A DNA stretch of 64,000 bases, taken from Noviherbaspirillum sp. Root189. Lineage in GTDB: Bacteria; Pseudomonadota; Gammaproteobacteria; Burkholderiales; Burkholderiaceae_D. The stretch spans positions 124,001-188,000 of the forward strand of contig NZ_LMHZ01000045.1 in the NCBI RefSeq assembly GCF_001428545.1, read 5' to 3'. A program made the translations under genes and the position numbers. The notes under the pieces are model-generated. The model did not search any database, was not told the origin of the DNA, and saw only the letters and a program-made list of their open reading frames with translations. How positions within the stretch are numbered: position 1 is the stretch's first letter; each line of letters opens with the position of its first letter. Of this stretch, positions 34,083 through 43,487 are shown piece by piece.

Positions 34083-35477
34083 ATGGAAACAATTGCCGGT
34101 GTCGACGCGACACTGCTGGCGCGCATACAGTTTGCCTTTACGATCAGTTTCCATATCATCTTTCCCGCGTTTTCGATTGGCCTTTCCGCTTTCATCGCCA
34201 CCCTGGAAATTCTCTGGCTACGCAGCGGCCAGCCTCATTTCCATTTGCTGGCGCGCTTCTGGACCAAGATCTTTGCCGTCTCGTTTGCCATGGGCGTCGT
34301 TTCCGGCATCGTCCTGTCCTATCAGATCGGCACTAACTGGAGCCGCTATTCGGAAGTGGTCGGCAATACGATAGGTCCCTTGTTCGGTTATGAGGTCCTT
34401 ACCGCATTCTTCCTTGAGGCCAGTTTTCTCGGCGCGATGCTGTTCGGCTGGAACCGGTTGCCGCCGTGGATGCATACCCTGGCATCGGTGATTGTCGCTG
34501 CCGGAACCGCCCTTTCCGGCTTCTGGATCCTCGCAGCCAATAGCTGGATGCATACACCCGCCGGTTTCGCGGTGCGCGACGGCATTACCTATCCGGTCGA
34601 CTGGATGCAAATCATCTTCAATCCCAGTTTTCCCTACCGGTTTACCCACATGATGATTGCGACCTACCTGACGACCTCGCTGGTCGTGCTGGCGACCGGT
34701 GCACGTTATGTGCTGGCCGCCCGCTTCGAGCGTGAAGCGCGCACGATGATACGCATGGGTCTCGGCATGGTGGCGGTGCTCGCACCGCTGCAACTCATCG
34801 TCGGCGATTTCCATGGCCTCAATACCCTGAAGCATCAGCCGGCAAAAATCGCCGCCATCGAAGCTCACTGGGATGGTTCCAAACCTGCGCCGTTTGTCAT
34901 CTTTGCCTGGCCGGATGCCCAGGCCGAACGTAATCATTGGGAAGTATCGCTGCCCAACGTCGGCAGTCTTGTGCTTACCCATGAATGGGACGGCAAGTTT
35001 CCCGGACTGCTGGAATTCAAACCGGAGAACCGGCCGCCGATCATTCCGGTGTTCTTCATGTTTCGCCTGATGGTGGGCATCGGCTTGCTGATGATCGCGA
35101 TTGGTTTCACTGGCGCCTTCCTGTGGTGGCGCAAGCGGTTGTTTGTGACTGACTGGTATTTGCGCGCAGTGGGCCGATGCTGGCCACTGGGTTTCGTTGC
35201 GATCCTGGCAGGCTGGATGGTCACCGAGATCGGCCGCCAGCCCTGGGTTGTCTTTGGCGTACTGCGTACTGCGGACGCGACTTCACCGATCGCGGCATCA
35301 ACTGTTGCGATCTCCCTGGCAATGTTCGTGCTGGTGTACTGCGTGGTGTTTTCTGTCGGCATACGCTATATCCACCGCATGCTGGTCAAGGGTCCGCAAG
35401 TCGATCCGCGCGAAGCCGAAGCCTTGCCGAACCGGCCGCTGTCTGCGGTGCAACGCACGGAAGGGGGAACGGAATGA
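34083..35477 (+). CDS. cydA: Cytochrome bd-type quinol oxidase subunit I, cyanide-insensitive (CioA) type
   Basis: 464 residues from the ATG at 34083 (GGAGAGGAC ahead); the longer upstream extension lacks support. Begins ETIAGVDATLLARIQFAFTI. The heme-ligand helix FHIIFPAFSIGL is present, as is the GRQPW motif (TEIGRQPWVVFGVLRT) near residue 385. The Q loop is short compared with E. coli CydA (about 520 residues), which places it in the CIO subclass. It reduces oxygen to water using ubiquinol in the inner membrane. It overlaps the cydB start by four bases. Confidence 0.93.
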   Translation: METIAGVDATLLARIQFAFTISFHIIFPAFSIGLSAFIATLEILWLRSGQPHFHLLARFWTKIFAVSFAMGVVSGIVLSYQIGTNWSRYSEVVGNTIGPLFGYEVLTAFFLEASFLGAMLFGWNRLPPWMHTLASVIVAAGTALSGFWILAANSWMHTPAGFAVRDGITYPVDWMQIIFNPSFPYRFTHMMIATYLTTSLVVLATGARYVLAARFEREARTMIRMGLGMVAVLAPLQLIVGDFHGLNTLKHQPAKIAAIEAHWDGSKPAPFVIFAWPDAQAERNHWEVSLPNVGSLVLTHEWDGKFPGLLEFKPENRPPIIPVFFMFRLMVGIGLLMIAIGFTGAFLWWRKRLFVTDWYLRAVGRCWPLGFVAILAGWMVTEIGRQPWVVFGVLRTADATSPIAASTVAISLAMFVLVYCVVFSVGIRYIHRMLVKGPQVDPREAEALPNRPLSAVQRTEGGTE

Positions 35478-36481
35478 GCGACGATATGCTTCCTGTCATC
35501 TGGGCACTGATCATCGGCTTGTCGGTGGCGCTTTATGTCGTGCTTGACGGCGTGGATCTGGGGATCGGCATCCTGTTTCCTTTTCTCAAGGATGAAGCGG
35601 AGCGGGACCTTGCGATGAACTCGGTGGCGCCTTACTGGGACGGCAATGAAACATGGCTGGTGATGGGCGGCGTCGGCCTCTGGGTGGCTTTTCCGAAAGC
35701 GTATGCCATCATTCTTCCCGCAGTCTATCTGCCGGTCATCGTGATGCTGCTCGCACTGATCTTTCGCGGCGTCGCCTTCGAATTCCGCTGGGTGGCGAAG
35801 CCTACGCATCATCACTGGGATCTATCTTTTACGGCCGGGTCGATACTGGCAACATTTTCCCAGGGTGTGGTGCTGGGCGCCCTGCTTCAGGAAATTCGCG
35901 TACAGGACGGCCAGTTCGCCGGCGGCGCACTGGATTGGCTGAGTCCCTTCAGCCTGATGTGCGGGTTGGCATTGGTAGCGGGTTATGGATTGCTGGGCGC
36001 GACCTGGCTGATGATGAAAACCGGCGGTGCGGTCGCCGATCACGCACGCCGCCTTGGTGAACTGCTGTTGTTTGCCATGCTGGCCTTTATCGCGGTGGTC
36101 AGCCTGTGGACGCCCTTGCAGATCGACAGGATTGCGCAACGCTGGTTCAGCCTTCCCAACCTGTACCTGCTGGCGCCGATACCGATCGCGACGGCCATCC
36201 TCGCGTGGCTTTGCTGGCACGGCATGCGCCGGCATCGCGATGTATTGCCGTTCGCCTGCGCGACGGGAATGTTCCTGCTCGCTTATCTGGGCCTGGTGAT
36301 CTCCAATGCGCCTTACCTGGTGCCGCCGTCGCTGACCATCTGGCAGGCGGCGGCGGACCCTTCGTCGCAGTTCTTCTTCCTGGTCGGCGCTGCGGTCCTG
36401 CTGCCCATGGTGCTCGGCTATACGGTATTCGTGTTCTGGTTGTTTCGAGGGCGGCTGCAACCCGGCGAGGGGTATCACTGA
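35474..36481 (+). CDS. cydB: Cytochrome bd-type quinol oxidase subunit II (CioB)
   Basis: 335 residues. The start at 35474 overlaps the cydA stop (ATGA), with GGAACGGA ahead. The hallmark N-terminus MLPVIWALIIGLSVALYVVL and DGVDLGIGIL are seen, followed by eight further membrane helices. It pairs with CydA. No cydX-like small gene follows; the next feature is a convergent chemotaxis gene after about 60 bases. cydDC are not in the window. Confidence 0.93.
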   Translation: MSDDMLPVIWALIIGLSVALYVVLDGVDLGIGILFPFLKDEAERDLAMNSVAPYWDGNETWLVMGGVGLWVAFPKAYAIILPAVYLPVIVMLLALIFRGVAFEFRWVAKPTHHHWDLSFTAGSILATFSQGVVLGALLQEIRVQDGQFAGGALDWLSPFSLMCGLALVAGYGLLGATWLMMKTGGAVADHARRLGELLLFAMLAFIAVVSLWTPLQIDRIAQRWFSLPNLYLLAPIPIATAILAWLCWHGMRRHRDVLPFACATGMFLLAYLGLVISNAPYLVPPSLTIWQAAADPSSQFFFLVGAAVLLPMVLGYTVFVFWLFRGRLQPGEGYH

Positions 36482-36542
36482 GCCGGTCAGCGAATACGCG
36501 ATTCAGCGACGGAGCGACTAATACCAATCCCAACCCATCACT

Positions 36543-38240
36543 TCAGAATTCTTCCCAGTCACTGCCAGCAACCGGCGACAGGTTCGCGACCCGCTGCGCA
36601 CGTGGTGTGGGAGCGACTACCGCCTTCAGTGCCGGTTTGCGCATCAGCGGCACAATAGGCACAATGTTTGCGCTTGCCGCGGGCGTGTTTGCGGTGAGCT
36701 TGAACACGCTGACCACATGCGACAGGCCGACCGCCTGATCCTGCAGGGAGGCTGCCGCAGCAGCCGCTTCCTCAACCAGTGCGGCGTTTTGCTGGGTTAC
36801 TTCATCCATCTGCGTAATCGCCTGATTAACCTGTTCAATACCGTCGGTCTGCTCTTTGCTGGCGACAGAAATTTCACCCATGATGTGGGTCACGCGACCG
36901 ACGCTGTCGACGATTTCCTGCATCGTGGCGCCTGCCTGGTCCACCAGCTTTGCGCCGAGGTCTACCTTTTCCACCGAGTCGTCGATCAATGCCTTGATTT
37001 CCCGGGCGGCGGCGGCGGACCGCTGCGCAAGCTGACGCACTTTGGTCGCGACAACCGCGAATCCCTTGCCCTGTTCGCCGGCACGGGCGGCTTCCACAGC
37101 GGCATTCAGCGCCAGGATATTGGTCTGGAAAGCGATACTGTCGATCACGCCGATGATGTCGACGATCTTCCTGGCCGACGTATTGATCGAACCCATGGTA
37201 TCGACCACCTGCGATACGACCGCGCCGCCTTTGATGGCCACTTCCGAGGCTGACACGGCGAGCGAGTTGGCCTGTTGCGCACTGTCGGCATTCTGCCGCA
37301 CGGTCGAGGTCAGTTCTTCCATCGAGGAGGCGGTTTCTTCCAGCGACGCAGCCTGGGTTTCAGTCCGTGCCGACAAGTCGAGATTGCCCGAGGCAATCTG
37401 GCTGGACGCCGTTGCGATGGTCTCGGTGCCGCCGCGCACTTCGGTCACGATGCGCACCAGGCTTTGATTCATTTCCTTTAATGCCTGCAGCAATTGCCCG
37501 GTCTCGTCGGACGAAGTGACGACAATGTCCTTGGTCAGATCACCGGCGGCGACACGTCTCGCCACATCCACCGCATCAGCCAGCGGGCGTGCGATGGCGC
37601 GCACCAGCCAGACGCAGATGCAGGTACCCAGCAGGACCGCGAACACCATGCCGGAAAGGCAGGCGTTACGCACCCAGACATAGATTTCCTGGTTTTTTTC
37701 ATAGTCCTTTTTTGCGGCCTGCTCCTGGTATTGCATGAAGGTGTTGGCAGCCTCGGTCATCGCCTTCATCTGCTCGGCCATCGGGCCGCGCATCAAGCGC
37801 GTTGCCTGCGCGATGTCATTCGCACGCAAAGCCGAGGTGGCCGGTTTCAGGCCTTGCTCGACATAGGTCTTGCGGCTGCTCACGAAGCGATCGGCCAGTG
37901 CCTGCTCGTCGGGCGTGATGGTGTCCTTCATGTCCTGCATCAGCGTGTTCCAGCCGGCGCTGATTTCTTGAATGCGACTGTCAACCGCGTCCATTTCGGC
38001 AGCGATTGCTGTTGGCTCCGAGCTCAGTGCCTGTGCCACGGCAAAATGGTTTTGATCGATCATCCGTACCAGGCGATCAAGACGGGCCAGCGGCACAAGG
38101 CGATGTTCATAATTACTCTCCAGGCCCTGATTGGCGATGAGCAGGCTGCCCAGGCCGATCACCGCGCCGGAAATACACATCAGGGAAAGGAATGCGACAA
38201 CAAAGATGAGGCGGGACTTGATGGACAGATTGCGTAACAT
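36543..38240 (-). CDS. Methyl-accepting chemotaxis protein
   Basis: 565 residues from the ATG at 38240 (AGGGA ahead); a longer frame start at 38300 is unsupported. First helix about residues 12-32, a periplasmic four-helix-bundle sensor (4HB_MCP type) to about 190, second helix about 190-212, HAMP about 215-265, then the signalling coiled coil. The hairpin tip is EAARAGEQGKGFAVVATKVR. The protein ends DWEEF, which resembles the NWETF pentapeptide that tethers CheR and CheB. The ligand is unknown. No other che genes are in the window. Confidence 0.93.
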   Translation of the reverse strand: MLRNLSIKSRLIFVVAFLSLMCISGAVIGLGSLLIANQGLESNYEHRLVPLARLDRLVRMIDQNHFAVAQALSSEPTAIAAEMDAVDSRIQEISAGWNTLMQDMKDTITPDEQALADRFVSSRKTYVEQGLKPATSALRANDIAQATRLMRGPMAEQMKAMTEAANTFMQYQEQAAKKDYEKNQEIYVWVRNACLSGMVFAVLLGTCICVWLVRAIARPLADAVDVARRVAAGDLTKDIVVTSSDETGQLLQALKEMNQSLVRIVTEVRGGTETIATASSQIASGNLDLSARTETQAASLEETASSMEELTSTVRQNADSAQQANSLAVSASEVAIKGGAVVSQVVDTMGSINTSARKIVDIIGVIDSIAFQTNILALNAAVEAARAGEQGKGFAVVATKVRQLAQRSAAAAREIKALIDDSVEKVDLGAKLVDQAGATMQEIVDSVGRVTHIMGEISVASKEQTDGIEQVNQAITQMDEVTQQNAALVEEAAAAAASLQDQAVGLSHVVSVFKLTANTPAASANIVPIVPLMRKPALKAVVAPTPRAQRVANLSPVAGSDWEEF

Positions 38241-38628
38241 GGCTTTCCCTGTAAGGAACCGCGCGGTCTGCCAGCATGGCGACGCATCGTTTCGGTTCAA
38301 TGTACGAGGAAAGCAGGATAGGCAGGCGAAACGTTAAAAACCTTGATCTCGGTCAACATTTCAATGAAGCAACAACAGGGAAGCCAGGGAAACAGCGAGC
38401 GCCCTTTGCAATAGTGCCAAAGACGTTGCGGGGAACAACTGCAGGACCGGAAAAAAGAGAAGGGAGAAGCTTGTTACGTCGGTCACTGCGAGAGGACCGA
38501 CGTGCACGCGCCATGCATCATTGCCTGAAGACGATCGATTCAGCAGCCGGCAAGCGTCGCATGCCGGGGCTCCTGCCTTGCATCAGCCTGCGATGCTGTC
38601 ACAGTGCTGGTGCAAGGCGAAATCGTCC
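38241..38628. other. Intergenic region upstream of the chemotaxis receptor
   Basis: About 390 bases that should hold the receptor promoter. No FliA-type promoter was recognised by eye, and no good open frame or repeat was found. Confidence 0.4.
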
Positions 38629-38955
38629 TTAGTGGAAGCTGGGCTGGTTTGGCTGAGGCGCGTCGGCAGCCGGCTTCGGTTTGCCTTGTGCGTCGCTCAA
38701 GCGGTACTTGGTGCGACGATCACCCATCAGGTCGCGCAGTTCGCGAATGCTCATACCCGTGGTTTCATGCATACGGATCAGTAGCGAAGCGCCGATCGGC
38801 AGACGACGGTGACGGATCTTGCTGATTACCGGCGGCGCAACTTCCAGCATGCGGGAAAGAGCAGCGTCGTTCTTGAGGTTCATCTTTTCGAGCAGAGTGT
38901 CGAGCAGTCGATTGGGATCGTAGCTTTCTTGTCCTGCCAGCGCGTGTTCAGTCAT
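38629..38955 (-). CDS. Small helix-turn-helix protein
   Basis: 108 residues. The segment DAALSRMLEVAPPVISKIRH (about 30-49) has the shape of a Cro/CI-type helix-turn-helix: alanine in the first helix, a turn, then a recognition helix. RHRRLPIGASLLIRMHETTG continues the domain. The C-terminal 20 residues are Pro- and Gln-rich. A clear AGGAG ribosome site precedes the ATG. Two GTTACA copies lie in the leader, about 20 bases apart, and could be its own operator. Target genes are unknown. The N-terminal 20 residues are acidic. Confidence 0.65.
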   Translation of the reverse strand: MTEHALAGQESYDPNRLLDTLLEKMNLKNDAALSRMLEVAPPVISKIRHRRLPIGASLLIRMHETTGMSIRELRDLMGDRRTKYRLSDAQGKPKPAADAPQPNQPSFH

Positions 38956-39745
38956 GATTTACTCCTGTAGTAAATGTTGTAACCGATCGTACTCGGGTGT
39001 AACAAATGACAACTTGACCCTGATTAAGTTTCCTGCTGCGGCACGATTTCACAGAGATTTTCTGGCCTTCTGCGACAGCGCAAATTTCCATTTAAAAAAT
39101 TTGTCTCCTGCACTCTTCGTTTCTTTTAGGGCAAGACAGTTCCCGAAATCATGCAGATTCATGCCGACTAAATATTCCCATGCGGAATGCCGATGCCTTG
39201 CCTGTATTGTTTTCAACTGCGCTTGGAACATTTACACGAGCAAATTGCCAAAAGAACTATCAGCTCAACAAATCCCTCCATTTCGATACGGGCACAGGAT
39301 TTGCACTAGCTCTCTCAAGCTTCAAACATCGACTGACGGGTCTGTCCTTTACCTGTGAAAGGAAATCGTTATGCAGTACGAGACCATTGCAGACGACCGC
39401 ATGCCGGAAAAACGAAGAATGACAGAGCAGTGGAGTGTCCGTAACCGTACTCCCCTCTTCATGTTTGCGTGTCAGCACTCTAGGCTGGCAGGAATCCTGC
39501 AATGCCGGAAAAGCCCTGGTGATGATAGAGCCATCAGGCAACTATAACGGCGTGCGCCTGGATATCTTGACCAGGTCAGGCACAACGATGAGCGACAGAC
39601 CGAAGTTGGCAAACGAAACGCATCAACCTCCTTAGCATCAGTTTGTCTGCACAGTAAAGCGGACAGGCAAGCGTAAGCGCTTATGCCGCTACGGTGCGGT
39701 CCAGATGTAAGGCTTGATCTTTGTTTAAAGGCAGGAGAACAGGTA
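38956..39745. other. 790-base region with little coding signal
   Basis: GC content drops (long AT-rich tracts near 39040-39120) and stop codons are frequent in all frames. The best candidate is a 58-codon frame at 39371-39547 (AAAGGA about eight bases before the ATG), rich in Arg, Gln and Met and like nothing I know. No tRNA, repeat or terminator was seen. It may hold a small RNA or decayed genes. Confidence 0.4.
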
Positions 39746-40015
39746 ATGAGATTCGAGCAGCAAGAGACATTGGTGATCTACGTGTCTCCTGGCCTACACG
39801 GTAAATGGGATGTCGCAGAAAAAGGCTTTGATCAACCACTCGCTTCGTTTAATGGAAAGGAGGATGCCTATGCCTATGCCGCGGCGCTAAGGAGCGCCAC
39901 ACCGGGAGCCACAGCTCTGGTCGAGGACGACGATGGATTTTCGCCGCTCCCGATGCAGATCGATGGTCAACGCAACCTGGACGGGGCAAGCCGTCCGGGT
40001 GACAGCACCGGTTGA
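39746..40015 (+). CDS. Small DUF2188-like protein
   Basis: 89 residues from the ATG at 39746. The central segment GKWDVAEKGFDQPLASFNGKEDAYAYAAAL resembles the DUF2188 pattern (W-x-V-...-A-...-F-x-T-K-xx-A). To respect the length rule, the key residues are Trp, the paired Gly-Lys, and Ala-Tyr-Ala. Cytosolic and acidic. It lies in a stress-gene neighbourhood with GlsB-like and usp genes. Function unknown. Confidence 0.55.
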   Translation: MRFEQQETLVIYVSPGLHGKWDVAEKGFDQPLASFNGKEDAYAYAAALRSATPGATALVEDDDGFSPLPMQIDGQRNLDGASRPGDSTG

Positions 40016-40303
40016 CTGTCCGGCGCGGAAGCCTGCCGTAAGCAGATTCGTATGAACGCCAACAGCACCCCATCGCACGTTACTTGCATCCCGTCCTGCA
40101 GGGCTGGTCATGTGCGATCTGATTCTCGGGTTACGGGAGTGCTCACCGCGTTTGCACAGTCTTTTCGCAGCGGTCATGAGGACACAATACATCGCGTTTT
40201 CATGACGCTGAACAAACTGAAGGACGGCGCCGGTGCATGAACCAATTCATTAACAGCTAGTCTATTGAAGTAGCCAGTCTATCAACATACATAGGAGGTA
40301 AAA

Positions 40304-40573
40304 ATGAATTTTATTATCTGGATTGTTGTCGGTGGTATTCTCGGCTGGCTCGCCAGCCTGGTGATGCGTACGGATGCCAGCCAAGGCATGTTCCTGAACA
40401 TCATCGTCGGTATTGTAGGCGCACTCCTCGGCGGTTGGCTGCTCGCACCGCTGTTTGGAACCGGAACCATCAATCAGAATGACTTTAGTATCTCGTCGCT
40501 GCTTGTGTCGTTCCTTGGCGCAGTGATCCTGCTGGCCATTGTGAACCTGCTCCGTCGCGGGACGCCCCGCTAA
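40304..40573 (+). CDS. GlsB/YeaQ/YmgE-family stress membrane protein
   Basis: 89 residues with three membrane helices, beginning MNFIIWIVVGGILGWLASLV. The Gly-rich helix IIVGIVGALLGGWLLAPLFG is typical of the transglycosylase-associated (GlsB/YeaQ) family. A near-perfect AGGAGGT ribosome site sits before the ATG, suggesting high expression. Members are induced by stress in many bacteria; molecular function is unknown. A hairpin follows immediately. Confidence 0.9.
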   Translation: MNFIIWIVVGGILGWLASLVMRTDASQGMFLNIIVGIVGALLGGWLLAPLFGTGTINQNDFSISSLLVSFLGAVILLAIVNLLRRGTPR

Positions 40574-40598
40574 GAGAGCTGGATAACATCAGCTCTCT
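40573..40598 (+). terminator. Hairpin after the GlsB-like gene
   Basis: A nine-pair stem AGAGAGCTG / CAGCTCTCT with an eight-base loop overlaps the stop codon region and is followed by GTGTCACC, not a T run. It may be a terminator or a transcript-stabilising hairpin. Confidence 0.5.
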
Positions 40599-40859
40599 GT
40601 GTCACCCGTGATTCATGCAATATGAATCATGATTAAACGGATCGCCCGGCTTGCATTCCAGCGCTGATCCGATGGCGCAGGATACTGGTCTCCCGACAGT
40701 GTCCTGCGCCACCTTCCCTCCTCTTTCTTTCCTCTTCTTCCTTCGCTCGCTTCAGCCGCAACGAACATACGCAATACAGTCCGCACAAGGCACAAGCGGC
40801 AAGCACTTACATGCCTGCCGCCTGATCATTTGCGTGATGTTACGGCGATGTGCCTAAAC

Positions 40860-42587
40860 TCAGGACGTCGAACGCTTGCGCGCTTCTTCTTCGTACAGTT
40901 CTTTCTTCGACAACTTGCCGACCGGCGTCTTTGGCAACTCCTTGCGGATCTCGATATCCTGCACCATCTCGTGTTTTCCGAGCCTGCGCTTGAGGAAAGT
41001 CTTCAGCTCATCCAGTGTCAGATCCGGCGCGCCTTGCTTGAGCGCGATAAAGGCCTTGGGCGACTGACCGCGGTACGCATCGGGCACACCGATCACGCTG
41101 ACCTCTGCCACGGAGGGATGCTCGTAAATCGCTTCTTCAATAATACGCGGGTAGACGTTGTAGCCGCCGCAGAGGATCATGTCCTTGGTGCGGTCGACGA
41201 TGAAAACAAAACCGTCTTCATCCATGTAGGCGACATCGCCGGTACGAAAGAATCCGTCCTCGGTCATCGATGCCGCGGTCGCTTCCGGCCGGTTCCAGTA
41301 ACCTTTCATGACGTTCGGCCCCTTGATGCACATTTCACCGCGTTCGCCCAGCGGAACTTCCTTGCGCGGATCATCGACATCCACAAACCTGAGTTCCACG
41401 CCGACTGTCGGCATGCCGCATGAGCCTACCTTCTGGATCCCATACACTGGCGTGAACGTGCCTGTGGGGGAAGTCTCGGTCATGCCCCATCCTTCCACCA
41501 GAGAGCAACCGGTCAGCCGCTGGAAGTTCTGGTTGACCTCGACGGGCAGCGGCGCACCGCCGGACCCGCAAAACTTCAGCGAACTCAGATCATAGTTACC
41601 GATATCCGGATAGTTGATGATCGCCGTGTACATCGTCGGCACACCGGGAAACACGGTGACCCTTTTCTCGGACAGATCGCGCACCACCGCCTCGACATCG
41701 AACCGGGTATGCAGAATGATTTCCGCACCCATCTGGATGCCGAACAGCATGTTCACCGTAAGCGCATAGATATGGAACAGCGGAAGTACCGCGAGCACTC
41801 TCTCCCGGCCCTCCTCCAGCACCTTTGGCTCGCCGCTGACAATTGCCTTGATCTGGCTGCAGGCGGCGGTGAGATTGGCATGCGTAAGCATGGCGCCTTT
41901 GGGAAGGCCGGTAGTGCCGCCGGTGTACTGCAGCACCGCGATGGTATCGTGCACATCGCCAATCGGATGGGTCGTAAAGTCGCCGTTGTTGTCCAGCAAG
42001 TCGGTAAAACTCAAATGCTGATCGTCTTTCCCGATCGTGGCCAGCAGCCCGGCCTTGTTCATCTGTTCCTGCACTGCCGCAGGATGAGCAGACATTTCAC
42101 CAATGCTGCCAATAACGAGCTTTTGCAGACGGGTCTTGCCAAGCAGCTTTTGCATCTGCGGATACAGCACTTCCAGGTCGAGCGTGACGATGATATCGGT
42201 TCGGCTGTCACCGACCTTATGTTCTAGCACCTTTTCCGCATCCAGCGGCGAATAATTGACGACCGTGCCGCCCGCCTTCAGCACACCGAAAAAGCTGATG
42301 ACGTAATGCGGCGTATTGGGCAGGAACAAACCGACATGCACACCGGGCTTGACGCCTAGCGACTGAAACCCTTTTGCGGCCTGGTTCACGAGCTGCAGCA
42401 ACTCACGGTAAGTGATCTTGCGTCCCATGAATTGAATGGCATCATTCTCAGGCCATTTCGCCGCCGCCTCATCCAGCAGTTGTGGCACCGGCATGGTGGG
42501 CAGTGGCGCATCCCAGCGCACCCCGGCCGGGTAGGATTTGATCCACGGAAAGGTCATTGCTTTTGAGGTCATTGCTTTTGCTGTCAT
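40860..42587 (-). CDS. fadD: Long-chain fatty acid--CoA ligase family protein
   Basis: 575 residues. The AMP-binding signature YTGGTTGLPKGAML lies near residue 225, and GWGMTETSP and RTGDVAYMDEDGF follow. The C-terminal Lys motif is in KELPKTPVGKLSKKEL. The N-terminus repeats MT-x-KAMT twice, a small in-frame duplication. GGAG precedes the ATG. It activates fatty acids with ATP and CoA. It is the last gene of a seven-gene leftward set, with a 127-base gap before it. Chain length cannot be told from sequence. Confidence 0.88.
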   Translation of the reverse strand: MTAKAMTSKAMTFPWIKSYPAGVRWDAPLPTMPVPQLLDEAAAKWPENDAIQFMGRKITYRELLQLVNQAAKGFQSLGVKPGVHVGLFLPNTPHYVISFFGVLKAGGTVVNYSPLDAEKVLEHKVGDSRTDIIVTLDLEVLYPQMQKLLGKTRLQKLVIGSIGEMSAHPAAVQEQMNKAGLLATIGKDDQHLSFTDLLDNNGDFTTHPIGDVHDTIAVLQYTGGTTGLPKGAMLTHANLTAACSQIKAIVSGEPKVLEEGRERVLAVLPLFHIYALTVNMLFGIQMGAEIILHTRFDVEAVVRDLSEKRVTVFPGVPTMYTAIINYPDIGNYDLSSLKFCGSGGAPLPVEVNQNFQRLTGCSLVEGWGMTETSPTGTFTPVYGIQKVGSCGMPTVGVELRFVDVDDPRKEVPLGERGEMCIKGPNVMKGYWNRPEATAASMTEDGFFRTGDVAYMDEDGFVFIVDRTKDMILCGGYNVYPRIIEEAIYEHPSVAEVSVIGVPDAYRGQSPKAFIALKQGAPDLTLDELKTFLKRRLGKHEMVQDIEIRKELPKTPVGKLSKKELYEEEARKRSTS

Positions 42588-42714
42588 GCCTGCAGTCTCC
42601 TGAATTATCGTTTTGTAAAATGCAGATCATTCCGGTCACGATGCGCATCGCGACCGGAATGACAGGGGAAACAGCGCTTCATCCTCATTGGACGAGACGG
42701 TAAACGATCTATCG

Positions 42715-43479
42715 TCAAATGGCCGTCAGCCCTCCATCCACGGCGAGTTGATGGCCGGTGACGAACGACGCACTATCCGACAACAGCCAGAGCGCCGCAT
42801 TGCCGATCTCTTGCGCTTCGCCGAGGCGGCCGATCGGATGGATCTTCTCGATCATCTTTTGCCGACGGGGCTCGCGTTCAATCGCACGGTCCATCATCGG
42901 TGTGCGAATCACGCCGGGGCAGACCGCATTGATGCGGATGCCGGCGCGTCCGTACTCCGCTGCAGCGGTCCTGGTCATGCCGACCACCGCATGTTTGCTG
43001 CCGGCATAGATGGGCTGAGTCGGTGCACCAACCAGGCCGGCAACCGATGCCGTATTGACGATACTGCCTCCACCCTGCTTCAGCATTTGTGCAATCTCGT
43101 GCTTCATGCACAGCCATACGCCTTTGACGTTGACATTCATGATGCGATCGAAGGTGGCTTCATCAGACTCCGCCAGCGGCTGATGCTCGATTTCGATGCC
43201 GGCGTTATTGAACGCGCAATCCAGCCTGCCGAAACGCGATACCACCGTGTCGATCATGGCCTGCACCTGCGCCGACTGCGATACGTCGGCGCGGATGAAG
43301 ATTGCGTCGCCGCCGGCCTGGGCGATCAGCGACACGGTCTGTTCGCCGCCGGTGGCATCGACATCGGACACCGCGACGCGCGCACCCTCCGCCGCGAAGG
43401 ACAAGGCTGCGGCACGGCCTATTCCGCTTCCGCCACCAGTGACCAGCACCGACTTGCCTGCAAATGTCTTGCCTGTCAT
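42715..43479 (-). CDS. Short-chain dehydrogenase/reductase (SDR), first of three
   Basis: 254 residues. Rossmann motif TGGGSGIG at about residues 14-21, NNAG at 90, and the catalytic YAGSK (Y-x3-K) near 157-161. NAD(P)-dependent alcohol/ketone oxidoreductase; the ending GHQLAVDGGLTAI is standard for the classical SDRs. It lies between the acyl-CoA dehydrogenase (8-base gap) and the CoA ligase. It may act as a 3-hydroxyacyl dehydrogenase in the cluster; that role is inferred. Confidence 0.9.
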   Translation of the reverse strand: MTGKTFAGKSVLVTGGGSGIGRAAALSFAAEGARVAVSDVDATGGEQTVSLIAQAGGDAIFIRADVSQSAQVQAMIDTVVSRFGRLDCAFNNAGIEIEHQPLAESDEATFDRIMNVNVKGVWLCMKHEIAQMLKQGGGSIVNTASVAGLVGAPTQPIYAGSKHAVVGMTRTAAAEYGRAGIRINAVCPGVIRTPMMDRAIEREPRRQKMIEKIHPIGRLGEAQEIGNAALWLLSDSASFVTGHQLAVDGGLTAI

Positions 43480-43487
43480 GTTGCTCC

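Noticed and set aside
40052-40240. 62-codon open frame before the GlsB-like gene
   Set aside because: No ribosome site and no sensible composition; likely noncoding.
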